This document shows, in pieces, positions 37,912-46,966 of a stretch of 64,000 nucleotides of DNA. The notes under the pieces are model-generated. The model had not been told where the DNA came from, did not search any database, and was given only the letters and a program-made list of their open reading frames with translations. The translations under genes were made by a program, and so were the position numbers. The stretch's first letter is position 1; each line of letters starts with the position of its first letter. Source of the DNA: Thermohalobaculum sp965263335 (GTDB lineage: Bacteria > Pseudomonadota > Alphaproteobacteria > Rhodobacterales > Rhodobacteraceae); NCBI GenBank assembly GCA_965263335.1, contig CBDHHE010000001.1, forward strand, positions 2,418,001 to 2,482,000. Direction: 5' to 3'.

Positions 37912-38979
37912 TTAGCCGTTGGCCGCCATCTTCTCGTTGTAGGAAATGTAGTCAGCCAGATCCTGGGCGTTCGTGGCGCCGATTTTCTTCGCGGCGGCGC
38001 GGAACTTCTTCTCCCAGTACTTCACGATATCACCGTACTTCTGGCCACGCATCGAGCACTTCTTGCTCTGGTTCTGCAGCCACTTGATATGCTTGGCATA
38101 GTCGCAAACCGCATCGTCTGACAGGCCCGCCGCCTTGGCTTTCTCATAATCCTGTTGCAGCTTCTTGATCTTCAGCTCGATCTGGTTCTGCGTCGAGCTC
38201 CAGGTGGTGTGGTAGTAGTGTGCCTTGACGAGACACGTCATGGCCGCAACCACCTGCCCGGTGATCTCGGTCACCACGCCGTAGACGCCCAGCGTCACCG
38301 TCGTCAGCGCGCCGTCGATCAGCGAGGCCATCTCGCCGGCCAGTGCATCGCGGGAGATGTGGCCGACGCTCTTGCCCTCGGCGGCCGACGCAATCGCCGT
38401 CGCGATCGGGGATACGATCTGGCCGACCAGAGGGATCTTCTCGGAAACCAGCGCTGTCTCGGTCGCGGTGCAGAACTTGCTCCAGCGACGCATCGACATC
38501 GGAACTTCTTCCTTGATGCGGGGACGCGACCCGACGGCGGTGTTGATGGCTTCTTCCATCAGCGTGCCTGCACCGCCGAGAACTGCCAGCGTCGCGGTGA
38601 GCTTGTCGGGCGCGCTCCAGTCCCGCCGGCCCATGTAACGCGACTCGCGGATGGCCTTCTTCAGCATGGCATCGCCGAGGTTCGCGCCTTTCTTGTTGAT
38701 GACTGTAAGCTGCATGTTGACGCCGCCAAAATTTTTGGATGGCGCATTCTTGTTGTTGCTTGGCGTGAATTCGTGGTCAAATACTTCGAAAGAATCTTTT
38801 TCATACCCATAGTCGTCGAAGTCATCTGCGTCGAATGAAAATCCGTCGCAGAGAAACTTCTCGTTTTCCTTCCCGAAGATGGCACCCTTCTTTTTACGCT
38901 TAAACATGTTCTTGATCTTGACGAACTTTTTTTCTTTCGGGTTGGTTCCGAGCTGAACATATTCATTGCCACCGGGCAT
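37912..38979 (-). CDS. Unrecognised protein with central hydrophobic region (orphan)
   Basis: 355 residues; I do not recognise a family. The ATG at 38979 is set by AGGGGAA just upstream. Residues 13-35 are strongly basic, 40-72 are Asp/Glu/Phe/Tyr-rich, and about 180-255 form a hydrophobic, glycine-spotted region ('IPLVGQIVSPIATAIASAA', 'ALTTVTLGVYGVVTEITG') of the sort seen in pore-forming or membrane-inserting proteins. Residues 260-335 are basic and helical, perhaps coiled coil. There is no signal peptide. The first third is clearly more AT-rich than neighbouring genes, suggesting recent transfer. It has its own promoter and terminator. A secreted effector or toxin is possible, but nothing proves it. 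Confidence 0.6.
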   Translation of the reverse strand: MPGGNEYVQLGTNPKEKKFVKIKNMFKRKKKGAIFGKENEKFLCDGFSFDADDFDDYGYEKDSFEVFDHEFTPSNNKNAPSKNFGGVNMQLTVINKKGANLGDAMLKKAIRESRYMGRRDWSAPDKLTATLAVLGGAGTLMEEAINTAVGSRPRIKEEVPMSMRRWSKFCTATETALVSEKIPLVGQIVSPIATAIASAAEGKSVGHISRDALAGEMASLIDGALTTVTLGVYGVVTEITGQVVAAMTCLVKAHYYHTTWSSTQNQIELKIKKLQQDYEKAKAAGLSDDAVCDYAKHIKWLQNQSKKCSMRGQKYGDIVKYWEKKFRAAAKKIGATNAQDLADYISYNEKMAANG

Positions 38980-39046
38980 TTTGTATTCCCCTGTTTCTCT
39001 GGTCCTAAAAATCTGGCGCGGCCTTCCCGTCGCCTTCGATGTGTTC

Positions 39047-39075
39047 ATAATTGGGCATCTCAATATAAATGTCAA
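39047..39075 (-). promoter_or_regulatory. Sigma-70 promoter for the orphan gene
   Basis: TTGACA (39070-39075) and AATTAT (39047-39052) are 17 bases apart on the minus strand in an unusually AT-rich stretch, 68 bases before the ATG at 38979. Confidence 0.5.
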
Positions 39076-39286
39076 TATGAATGTTAAAAATAATGTTATC
39101 TGGCGTGATCGTGCGATCGGCCGCCCGTGCAGCGACTCCAGACGGCGCAGAACGTTTCAGGCATGTATCAATTGCTACCGACACCATGCCTCGGGCTGAG
39201 AATACTCGGTGCATTGCCTCGGGAGATTTGGAGCCATGCAAGATGACCAAGCCGCATCCCACCCACAGACCGCCACTCAGAAGATC

Positions 39287-39598
39287 ATGAGCCTCACGCT
39301 CTTCATTCTGGTTTCCGCACTGTTCTATGCCGGCGCCATGATCGCGATGAAATACTGGGGCAAGCTGCCGCCGGTCCTCGTCATCGGTGTCATCGTGATT
39401 TGCTTTGCGTTCGGCGCATGGGCGGAGATCGGCGCTCTGCAAGTCGAGCGACTGGCGATCGTCTACGTCCTGATCCTCGGCCTCGAATGCATCGTGATCG
39501 CAGCCGCCTCTGCACTCATGTTCGGCGAGACCTTCAGCTGGAAGGAGATCGCCGGCGGCAGTCTCATCGTGCTGGGCACCGCGGTCGTCTGGAGCTGA
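39287..39598 (+). CDS. Small four-helix membrane protein (SMR/EamA-like)
   Basis: 103 residues from ATG 39287, with four predicted membrane segments and the size of small multidrug-resistance or half-EamA transporters. The last segment ('WKEIAGGSLIVLGTAVVWS') is typical of that fold, and a conserved Glu lies in segment three ('LGLECIVIAAASAL'). An in-frame ATG at 39236 would add a 17-residue polar leader; both ribosome sites are weak. Function is unproven. Confidence 0.55.
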   Translation: MSLTLFILVSALFYAGAMIAMKYWGKLPPVLVIGVIVICFAFGAWAEIGALQVERLAIVYVLILGLECIVIAAASALMFGETFSWKEIAGGSLIVLGTAVVWS

Positions 39599-39618
39599 CC
39601 GCGGCGCGGGTCAGACGC

Positions 39619-41079
39619 TCACTGAGTGACGGCGGGCAGCGCGAGTGTTTGCTCCTCGTCGCGACCTGTGAGCGCGCGCTCGTAGTCCAGGCGCTTTGCA
39701 TACTCCATGGTCAGGAGCTGCTGGAGCATGCGGGTCTCTGAATCCGCACCCGTTGGCGGTCCCGACGACCCTCCTCCACCGACGCCGAAGACATACTGCG
39801 GCACCTGCCGGCGCGCATATGCCTCGGCCCAGAGCTTCTGGATTTCGATCTCGGCATCGAGCTTCTGCGCCAGGGCGTTGTCGGCCTCGAGAATCTGGCG
39901 CTTGGCATAGGCCTCGGCCTCTGCCGCCACCCGCTTTGCTTCGGCATCGATCGTCGCGGTCTCGAGCAGGATTTGCGCACGTTCCTTCTCGATGCGCGCC
40001 TGCTCGCGGAACTTCTGTGCCTCGGTGATGGCAAGCTGCTTTTCGGTCTCGGCCTGGGTGGTGCGCTCGATCTGGATCACCTTGGCCTGCGCCTGACGCT
40101 CGGCCACTTCGCGCTCCCCCTTCGAAATCGCCAGCAGACGCTGTTCCTCTTCCTGAATGCGCTGCTCGCGTGCGACCGACCGGGCCGCTGCGGCATCCTG
40201 CTTCTGCTCCATCCGGCTCTTGAAACGCTCGTTCGGGTTCACGTCGGTGATGCGTGCGGAGACCACCGTGATGCCGAACTCGCGAAAGTTCTGGGACTTG
40301 CGCCGCGGCTGGCCGGTGGAATCGAGCAGCTTCTCGACGATGAACACCACCTGCGTATCATCGCCGAACTGCTCCTGCTCCTGTCCGAGCGCAGGATTGG
40401 CGCTCGAGGTCTGCTGGCGCTGGATCGACCGGACGACCTCACGCCGTTTCACCAGGTAGATGCCATTCTGCATCTGGGCCTGGAATTCCGAATTGAACTC
40501 GGTGCGGCCGCCCGAGAAGTATTCTTCGGCAGCCATGAGCGAGGCGCTTGCGCCCAGTGTCTCCTGGAACGCCGGGATCAGCTCGGTTCTGAGAAGGTTC
40601 TCCGGCGTGCGGAACTGCCGGGCGAGGCGCAGGAAGCTCTCCTCGTCCTCGGGCAGTTGATAGCGGGCGGTCGCGGTGACAGCCGCATCCACCTGATCGA
40701 GGAAAACCAGCGTCTGCGGCGCCAGGTTCGCCGACACCTCTCCGCTGCGCCCGTCCCGTTCCGCCGAGAGGTTGCCCGCGCCGTTCCACGTCGCCTGCAC
40801 CGACATGGCGTTCTTCCAGGAATTGACCTGACCCCAGAGCTTTGTGTTGTAGCCAACGTCGCGCACCATCTTCTCATCGCCAAAGATCGTGCGGACATGG
40901 TACTTGTAGCCGGGCTCGGCATAGAAGAACGCGCCAGTAAATCCGCCATAGGCCACCGCGAACGCGCCGACGAGACCGATCCCCCACTTCAGAAAGCCGA
41001 AGCGGGCAGGCAAAAAGAACCGCGACGCGATTGCCATGAGAATGATCAAAAGACCCAGGATGAAAAAGAAGCCGCTCAT
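39619..41079 (-). CDS. SPFH/Band 7 domain membrane protein
   Basis: 486 residues. ATG 41079 begins two membrane segments ('FFFILGLLIILMAIASRFF', 'WGIGLVGAFAVAYGGFTGAFF'), followed by an SPFH domain and a long charged coiled coil ('ERQAQAKVIQIERTTQAETEKQLAITEAQKFREQ', 'AKRVAAEAEAYAKRQILEADNALAQ'). This is the order of prohibitin- and flotillin-like scaffolds that form large membrane rings. A Gly-rich loop and acidic tail end the protein. No NfeD-like partner is adjacent. Confidence 0.85.
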   Translation of the reverse strand: MSGFFFILGLLIILMAIASRFFLPARFGFLKWGIGLVGAFAVAYGGFTGAFFYAEPGYKYHVRTIFGDEKMVRDVGYNTKLWGQVNSWKNAMSVQATWNGAGNLSAERDGRSGEVSANLAPQTLVFLDQVDAAVTATARYQLPEDEESFLRLARQFRTPENLLRTELIPAFQETLGASASLMAAEEYFSGGRTEFNSEFQAQMQNGIYLVKRREVVRSIQRQQTSSANPALGQEQEQFGDDTQVVFIVEKLLDSTGQPRRKSQNFREFGITVVSARITDVNPNERFKSRMEQKQDAAAARSVAREQRIQEEEQRLLAISKGEREVAERQAQAKVIQIERTTQAETEKQLAITEAQKFREQARIEKERAQILLETATIDAEAKRVAAEAEAYAKRQILEADNALAQKLDAEIEIQKLWAEAYARRQVPQYVFGVGGGGSSGPPTGADSETRMLQQLLTMEYAKRLDYERALTGRDEEQTLALPAVTQ

Positions 41080-41190
41080 TGCCGTCTCCCCAGACGTGTC
41101 CCCCGTCCCGGCAACCGCTTCTGAGCCGGGCAAGTTAACGATACGTTGCCAATCGGGCCGCACTGTGGCGCTGTCTGCGGGAGCGCGGCG

Positions 41191-41616
41191 ATGAGCGCCG
41201 AGGCGGCAGAGATCATCGCAGCCCTCGGTCTCGAGCCGCATCCCGAAGGCGGGTGGTATCGCGAGACCTGGAGAGCGGAGGCCGCGGAAGGCACCCGTGC
41301 GGCAGGCACGGCGATTTACTATCTGCTCGAGGCGGGTCAGCGCAGCCATTGGCACCGCGTCGATGCCGCCGAGGTCTGGCACTGGTACGGCGGTGCGCCT
41401 CTCGCGCTCAGCCTGTCACAGGAGGGCGGGCCGGCCAGCGTGCACCGGCTTGGCCCGTTCGGTCCGGAGCAACGCCCGCAGCGCATCGTGCCGCCGGGAT
41501 GCTGGCAATCCGCCGAAAGCCTCGGCGACTGGACGCTCGTGGGCTGCACGGTGAGCCCGGGCTTTGTCTTCGAGAGCTTCGAGATGGCCCCGCCCGGCTG
41601 GGCACCGCAAACCTGA
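41191..41616 (+). CDS. Cupin domain protein, DUF985 family
   Basis: 141 residues. 'IIAALGLEPHPEGGWYRETWR', 'SHWHRVDAAEVWHWYGGAPL' and 'LVGCTVSPGFVFESFEM' match the DUF985 cupins; His/Glu residues of the SHWHR...E pattern may bind metal. The in-frame start at 41146 is less likely since the domain begins right after ATG 41191. Function is unknown; some relatives were linked to sugar epimerase-like folds. Confidence 0.85.
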   Translation: MSAEAAEIIAALGLEPHPEGGWYRETWRAEAAEGTRAAGTAIYYLLEAGQRSHWHRVDAAEVWHWYGGAPLALSLSQEGGPASVHRLGPFGPEQRPQRIVPPGCWQSAESLGDWTLVGCTVSPGFVFESFEMAPPGWAPQT

Positions 41617-41705
41617 TCTCGCCCAGATCGATGGCGCGCACGGGGTTGCCAGCGCGGTCGGTCCGTGCGTAGACCGTGTCACGACTGAAACCCGGCATCC
41701 GATCG

Positions 41706-42353
41706 ATGAACGACACCCCCGCGCACGCCCGCATCTATCTCGTCTCGCCACAGCAAGCAGATCCTCAGGCATTTGCCGGGGCACTGGCCCGCGTCCTCGA
41801 CACTCTGGCGGACATCGCGCCGCCGGCCTGCCTGCGCATTGATCTTGGCGAGGCTCCGGAAGATGACTGGCGACGGATGTTCGATGCCGTGATCAGCCAC
41901 TGTCACACACACGACGTCGCCCTTCTGGTGCGCGATCACTACCGGCTCGTCGCCCCGCACGGGCTCGACGGCGTCCACCTGGCGAAGGGCGCGGCACCGC
42001 TGCGGGAGGTGCGGGACGTGCTCGGCTCCGACCGGATCGTGGGCGCGCATGCCGGCGCGTCGCGGCACCGCGGACTGGTGCTTGGCGAGGCCGGTGCTGA
42101 CTATGTGGCGTTCGGCCCGGTTGGGGAAATCGGCGCGCTCGGCACCGAGGAGCGTGCCGAAGACGAGCTCTTCGCCTGGTGGGCCGAGATGATCGAGATC
42201 CCCTGCGTCGTCGATGGCGGCGTCGGTCCCGCCGAGGCGGCGCGGCTCGCACACATCGCGGACTTCATCGTGCCGGACAGGCTCACATGGGATGCGGATG
42301 ACCCGGCAGTGACCTTCTCTGCCTTCGCCACTGCAATCTCGCGCAAAAGTTGA
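41706..42353 (+). CDS. Thiamine phosphate synthase (ThiE)-like protein
   Basis: 215 residues from ATG 41706. TMP-synthase barrel features are 'LLVRDHYRLVAPHGLDGVHLAKG', 'IVGAHAGASRHRGLVLGEAGADYVAFGPVG' and 'IPCVVDGGVGPAEAARL'. Canonical ThiE has 'VHLGQ-D' and 'GxSxH'; here these are 'VHLAKG' and 'GAHAGASRH', so it may be a TenI- or ThiE-like paralogue rather than the main enzyme. No other thiamine genes are nearby. Confidence 0.75.
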   Translation: MNDTPAHARIYLVSPQQADPQAFAGALARVLDTLADIAPPACLRIDLGEAPEDDWRRMFDAVISHCHTHDVALLVRDHYRLVAPHGLDGVHLAKGAAPLREVRDVLGSDRIVGAHAGASRHRGLVLGEAGADYVAFGPVGEIGALGTEERAEDELFAWWAEMIEIPCVVDGGVGPAEAARLAHIADFIVPDRLTWDADDPAVTFSAFATAISRKS

Positions 42354-42416
42354 TCGCCGCCGCTGCGACCTGTAGACTTCGTTGCATATTTCAGGCCGAG
42401 AGATTGGAGATCACCA

Positions 42417-43325
42417 GTGGCATTTCGCATCACACCGCGCACGGTGCGTCGCGGCTTCGACAGGTCCGCATCTCCCGACTATCAGATGGTCCCACTCGGC
42501 CAGCAGCGCCAGCTCACACTTCATGGCGGCCGTGTCACCGGGGGCGACTTCGGCAACACGACGGTCGTCGGCACCACTGTGGCGCCACTGGTCTCCCGCA
42601 GACTTGAATCGCACGTCACCTTCGAGGGCCGCGCACCGGGGCGCACGCAAGTCCGCTTCGAGCTCGACTCGCTGCGCCCGGGAGCCGCACCCGGAGAGAT
42701 TGTCATCGACATCGCGGTCAAGGCGCCGCGGACCATTTCGACATCGTTCTTTTATGTCTCGGATGGCGCGCGCCAGGTCACGCGGCGACAGGTCGATCCC
42801 GTGCCCGGTCGTCGCGGCAGCGGGCTGCAGGCCTTGATCGATGACACAAACGACATTCTGGGCCCGCAGGCAAATGTCTGGATCAAGAGCAAAAAGACCG
42901 AGGCGTTGGCGATAAGTGAAAACCTCGGGCGTATCGTCTCACCAGACACCGTCACATCCAGCGGACGGACCGAAGAGGCTGTGATCTTCGCGGGCAAGGA
43001 CCCGGATGCCGATCTCAACATTTTCTTCGTGCGCGAGGTCCGGCTGCGCGGCGATGCCGTCCACGGCGATACCGAAGGGTACAATCTCGGAGGTACGAAT
43101 TGCATCATGATCGAAGACCGCATTGCCGGGAATGACGGGATCACGATCGCGCATGAGAGCGTGCACGCCCTTCTCGGCGGGACACGGCACGCGGAACATG
43201 TTCGGAGGCGCCGGAACCTGATGCACGAAATCTCAGGCGGACGATACCTCAACAAGGCCCAGATCGACGCGCTGAACATCACCGATCTGGCGATGCTGCC
43301 CTTGCCGGCGGCATCCGGGTTCTGA
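42417..43325 (+). CDS. Putative metzincin-like zinc metallopeptidase
   Basis: 302 residues starting at GTG 42417 after GGAGATCACC. The C-terminal half has H246-E-S-V-H250-A-L-L-G-G-T-R-H258 followed by 'RRRRNLMHE' (267-271). HExxH with a nearby Gly and third His plus an N-L-M turn is the plan of metzincins, although spacing to the third His is two longer than the standard HExxHxxGxxH. The N-terminal 110 residues look like a beta-rich Ig-like domain ('RLESHVTFEGRAPGRTQVRFELDSLRPGA'). There is no signal peptide, so if exported it uses another route. I do not recognise a named family. Confidence 0.6.
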   Translation: MAFRITPRTVRRGFDRSASPDYQMVPLGQQRQLTLHGGRVTGGDFGNTTVVGTTVAPLVSRRLESHVTFEGRAPGRTQVRFELDSLRPGAAPGEIVIDIAVKAPRTISTSFFYVSDGARQVTRRQVDPVPGRRGSGLQALIDDTNDILGPQANVWIKSKKTEALAISENLGRIVSPDTVTSSGRTEEAVIFAGKDPDADLNIFFVREVRLRGDAVHGDTEGYNLGGTNCIMIEDRIAGNDGITIAHESVHALLGGTRHAEHVRRRRNLMHEISGGRYLNKAQIDALNITDLAMLPLPAASGF

Positions 43326-43334
43326 ACCGCCCCG

Positions 43335-44765
43335 TCAGACGTTGAGCAGCAGGTGCTCGCGCTCCCACGGACTGATCACCTGCATGAACTCGTCGTGCTC
43401 GTGCTGCTTCACCGCCGCGTACAATCGCGAGAACCGTTTGCCGAGCACGTCGCGCAGCGGATCGCAGGCGATGAACTCCTCGACCGCTTCGAGCAAACCA
43501 TAGGGCAGCTCACGCGGCCGATCGTAGGAAAGCGCCCGCATCTCCTCGCGCGGCTCGATCTGCTCCATCATGCCGAGGTATCCCGTCGCCAGGCAGGCGG
43601 CGACGGCGAGATAGGGGTTGGCGTCGGCACCGACCACACGGTTCTCGATCCGCCGCGCATCCCCCGAGGCGATCGGCACGCGCAGGCCGGTGGTACGGTT
43701 GTCCTGCCCCCAGTCCAGATTGATCGGCGCCGTCATGTGCGGCACCAGGCGGCGATACGAATTCACATACGGGGCTGCCAGGCACATCGCCGCGCGGAAG
43801 TAGCGCTGCTGCCCGCCGAGGAAGTGCTGGAATGCGGCGCTCGGCGCATCGTTCTCATCCGAGAAGATGTTGCGGCCGGTCTCGATCGAGACCACCGACT
43901 GGTGAATGTGCATCGCCGAGCCCGGCTGGCCCTCCATGGGCTTGGCCATGAAGGTCGCATAGCAGCCGCATCTGAGCGCTGCCTCGCGGATCAGCCGCTT
44001 GAACAGAAACACCTGGTCCGACAGCACCAGCGGATCGCCGTGATTGAGGTTGATCTCGAGCTGCGCGGCGCCCGCCTCCTGAATGATCGTGTCAATGCCA
44101 AGACCCTGCGCGGCCGCATAGTCGTAGATGTGCTCGACCACCCGGTCGTATTCGTCGACTGCCGAGATCGAATAGGCCTGGCTCGGCGCACCCTGACGGC
44201 CCGACCGGCCTATCGGGGGCTCGAGCGGATAGTCCGGGTCGGTGTTGGGCTTGGTCAGGTAGAACTCGATCTCTGGCGCGATCACGGGGCGCCAGCCCGC
44301 CTTCTCGTAGAGGGCCAGCACCCGGCGCAGAACCGAGCGCGGCGCATACTCGACCAGGCGCCCCCGCCGGTCACAGGCATCGTGGATCACCTGGACGGAG
44401 GGATCGTTCGCCCAGGGCACCGCACGCACGGTCGTGAGATCCGGGCGCAGCATCAGATCCGCATCCGTGTCGTAGGCCTTGAAGTTCTCGAGCTGCGGAT
44501 ACCCGCCGGTGATCGTCAGGAAGAACAGCGATGTTGGCAGATAGAGCGGCTCGAACCGGGCGAATTTGGCAGAGGGCATGACCTTGCCGCGTCCAATGCC
44601 GGCGAAATCGGACGTGACGCACTCGACCTCCTCGACCGCGTTCTCGCGCAACCAGCCAGCCAGTGCCTCGGCCTCGGTGAACTCCACCTCGGGCGAGACC
44701 GAGAGCGAAATCTCCGGGGTGGGCGGCCCGCGGTCGTTGAAGGAGGTCTCGGTAGTGTCGTTCAT
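43335..44765 (-). CDS. Glutamine synthetase-like ligase (PuuA / gamma-glutamylpolyamine synthetase type)
   Basis: 476 residues of the type I glutamine-synthetase fold. The metal and ATP motifs are 'PEIEFYL' (Glu pair), 'GAAQLEINLNHGDPL', 'GSAMHIHQS' and 'RIENRVVGADANPYLAVAA'. The N-terminal 'ECVTSDFAGIGRGKVMP' and lack of the adenylylation Tyr loop place it with PuuA/GlnT-like enzymes that join glutamate to putrescine or other amines. No other puu genes are adjacent. It converges with the metzincin-like gene, their stops 9 bases apart. Confidence 0.85.
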   Translation of the reverse strand: MNDTTETSFNDRGPPTPEISLSVSPEVEFTEAEALAGWLRENAVEEVECVTSDFAGIGRGKVMPSAKFARFEPLYLPTSLFFLTITGGYPQLENFKAYDTDADLMLRPDLTTVRAVPWANDPSVQVIHDACDRRGRLVEYAPRSVLRRVLALYEKAGWRPVIAPEIEFYLTKPNTDPDYPLEPPIGRSGRQGAPSQAYSISAVDEYDRVVEHIYDYAAAQGLGIDTIIQEAGAAQLEINLNHGDPLVLSDQVFLFKRLIREAALRCGCYATFMAKPMEGQPGSAMHIHQSVVSIETGRNIFSDENDAPSAAFQHFLGGQQRYFRAAMCLAAPYVNSYRRLVPHMTAPINLDWGQDNRTTGLRVPIASGDARRIENRVVGADANPYLAVAACLATGYLGMMEQIEPREEMRALSYDRPRELPYGLLEAVEEFIACDPLRDVLGKRFSRLYAAVKQHEHDEFMQVISPWEREHLLLNV

Positions 44766-44868
44766 CGGCGTACCGTTCTGCGCGCGTGGTGCGGCGTCTA
44801 TAGCATGCCCCCGGGCCGGAGAACATCGGCTCGCGGACCCTCAGAGACGCCGTGGACTGATCGCGCGC

Positions 44869-45696
44869 TCAGCGCACATCCACCCCACCGAAGGGGGCCG
44901 CCACAATGCGTCCGCAGTGATCGGCCAGGGTCTTCCGGTCGGGAAAATCGGCAACCCGCAGCGGCTCGGCGAAGCGCACGTGCACGTGCCCGCCGAACGA
45001 GCGGGTGACCACATCCCAGATATGGCCCTCGAACGACATGGTGCCCCACCAGCCATAGAAGTTCTCGGGCAAGTCCGTTCCCGGGGCGGGCGTGTACCGC
45101 AGTGAGACGGGTTGCACCTCGATGTCCGGGCCGACCCCGTCCGTGAAGAACGCGGAAAAAAGCGAGCTTTTGAACGGCACCACACGGAGGCCATCGGTCG
45201 ACGTCCCCTCGGGAAAGATGCACAGCACCTGATCATGGGCGATCCGCTCGCGCAGGACCGCCTCCTGACGCTTGGCCTCGGTGCGCTTGCGCTTGATGAA
45301 AACCGTACCGGTGATGCGCGCAATGAAGCCCACACCGGGCCAGGAGGCCACATCGTCTTTCGAGACGAAGTAGATCAGGCGCACTGCCCGCAACGCCAGG
45401 ATGTCGAGCCAGGAGGAATGGTTGGCCACCAGCGCGCCGGCGGCGATCGGCCTGCCCTCGATCGTCAGCTGCACCCCGCACAGCCAGAGACACGCTCTGG
45501 CCCAGAGGCGCGCCGCAAAGAAGTGGAACGTCACCCACCGCCCGAGCAGGCCGCGCAATCCCCGACCCACGAGAAAGACGCCGAGACAGATCGCGGTGAT
45601 CGCAAACATCAGCCCGACCCGGATCCCGCCGATCAGCCGTCCAGGCAGTGCCGGGGGTGCAAGTTCGGGGTAAGGGGCGTCGTTCCAGGTGCTCAT
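44869..45696 (-). CDS. olsA: 1-acyl-glycerol-3-phosphate acyltransferase-like, OlsA (lyso-ornithine lipid acyltransferase)
   Basis: 275 residues. The PlsC motifs are N92-H93-S-S-W-L-D98 (HX4D) and F161-P-E-G-T; a membrane segment lies at 23-45. It is directly downstream of olsB (46-base gap, same strand), which makes it OlsA: it adds the second acyl chain to lyso-ornithine lipid at the inner membrane. Ornithine lipids replace phospholipids under phosphate limitation. No Pho box was identified. Confidence 0.85.
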   Translation of the reverse strand: MSTWNDAPYPELAPPALPGRLIGGIRVGLMFAITAICLGVFLVGRGLRGLLGRWVTFHFFAARLWARACLWLCGVQLTIEGRPIAAGALVANHSSWLDILALRAVRLIYFVSKDDVASWPGVGFIARITGTVFIKRKRTEAKRQEAVLRERIAHDQVLCIFPEGTSTDGLRVVPFKSSLFSAFFTDGVGPDIEVQPVSLRYTPAPGTDLPENFYGWWGTMSFEGHIWDVVTRSFGGHVHVRFAEPLRVADFPDRKTLADHCGRIVAAPFGGVDVR

Positions 45697-45742
45697 CTTG
45701 GTGCACTCATCACGACGACAGGGCCGGGCAACGCATCATGGC

Positions 45743-46546
45743 TCAGCCGAGAATGCGCTCGACCGAGCCGCCGCGCTTGCGCGAGTAGAACTTGCGGTAG
45801 CGCTGCACCATGCGTTCGGTGTCCATGATCAGACAGACGTCGACGGTGTTGAAGTTGTGATCAACATAGGCCCCCTCGCCGACAAAGCCGCCCAGACGGA
45901 TGTACGCCTTTATCAGTGCCGGAATCTGGCGCATCGCCTGAACCTTGTCCACCTCTTCGGGTGCGAGAATATCCATCGGCGTGAAGCTGCCCTCGATCGC
46001 ACGCGCGCGCAGATCCTTGGGCGCCAGGTGATTGTGGTGCAGATAGCTGAGCGCATGGGCCAACGGCGCGGGGTCGCAGCCGTGGAAGCTCGCCACACCG
46101 AACAGGATGGACACCTGATGCGCCGCCACATACTCGCCGAGCCCGGTCCAGAGAAGATGCATGCCCGCACCGCCACGGTACTCGCGGTCGACACATGAGC
46201 GGCCGAGCTCGAGAACTTCCTGCGGGTAGCGCTCGAGCAGCCCCAGATCGTACTCGTCGGCTCCATAGAAACCGATCCCGGCACGCGCGGTGGCACCGCG
46301 CATCAGTCGATAGACACCCACGACCCCGCCCGGGATATCGGGGTCGGTGCACTCGCCGTCCACAAGCAGGAGATGTTCGAAGTAGGGATCATAGCGATCG
46401 GACTCACGGCGCAACGCCCGCTCGGAGGCGCTCGCGTCAGCACCCATCTCCTCGACGAACACTCTGTAGCGCAACCTTTGCGCGGCCGCGATGTCCTCTT
46501 CCGACTCCGCCAGCCTGACCGTGAAACGTCCCGCGTCGATGCGCAT
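45743..46546 (-). CDS. olsB: Ornithine-acyl[ACP] N-acyltransferase OlsB
   Basis: 267 residues of the GNAT-fold OlsB/hemolysin-like family. Typical blocks are 'RLRYRVFVEEMGAD', 'ELGRSCVDREYRGGAGMHLLW', 'ILFGVASFHGCDP' and 'PPLIKAYIRLGG'-like 'IPALIKAYIRLGGFVGEGAYVDHNFNTVDVCLIM'. It N-acylates ornithine with a 3-hydroxy fatty acid from ACP, the first step of ornithine-lipid synthesis. I prefer ATG 46546, which has GGGAGAG upstream, over 46570. It forms an operon with olsA. Confidence 0.9.
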   Translation of the reverse strand: MRIDAGRFTVRLAESEEDIAAAQRLRYRVFVEEMGADASASERALRRESDRYDPYFEHLLLVDGECTDPDIPGGVVGVYRLMRGATARAGIGFYGADEYDLGLLERYPQEVLELGRSCVDREYRGGAGMHLLWTGLGEYVAAHQVSILFGVASFHGCDPAPLAHALSYLHHNHLAPKDLRARAIEGSFTPMDILAPEEVDKVQAMRQIPALIKAYIRLGGFVGEGAYVDHNFNTVDVCLIMDTERMVQRYRKFYSRKRGGSVERILG

Positions 46547-46730
46547 TTTCTTGTGTCTCTCCCTACGCACCGGGCCCGGGAACGCTCGCGCTGCCGCCGG
46601 GTTTCGGGCTGCCGGACACTATGGCCATAGAAGCAGCTGCGCAACAGGGCGTGTCCTGAAGATCAACAGCCCTATGGACATTCAATTTTAGTGTTGATAC
46701 CGACACATCACTTCGCGCGCTAGTTGTGGT

Positions 46731-46910
46731 TCACAGGTGATCTTGCGCGACCATACGTAGAGAGTGCCCCGAGCCTTGCAGGACAACCTTGCCACAGTTC
46801 TCGAAGTTGACGGTGATTTTGTCGCCCACCATGGATTGGATCTGGCCTTGTCCCCACTCGGGGCGAGCATCCATAGTGACAATCGCGCCTACCTCAAAGA
46901 AATCTGTCAT
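46731..46910 (-). CDS. DUF3553 domain protein
   Basis: A 59-residue protein, too short for most gene callers. The translation 'VGAIVTMDARPEWGQGQIQSMVGDKITVNFENCGKVVLQG' matches the DUF3553 domain, a small SH3-like beta-barrel also found at the C-terminus of some UvrD/PcrA-like helicases. It is divergent from chpT with 56 bases between the starts. The standalone function is unknown. Confidence 0.8.
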   Translation of the reverse strand: MTDFFEVGAIVTMDARPEWGQGQIQSMVGDKITVNFENCGKVVLQGSGHSLRMVAQDHL

Positions 46911-46966
46911 TTGGTTTGTCTAGCCGCAACGGCGCGCGGTTTCCAGAAGGAAGCGGAATCGTCGGT

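Noticed and set aside
43353..45008. 551-codon plus-strand frame opposite the glutamine-synthetase-like gene
   Set aside because: Antisense shadow; no recognisable motifs.
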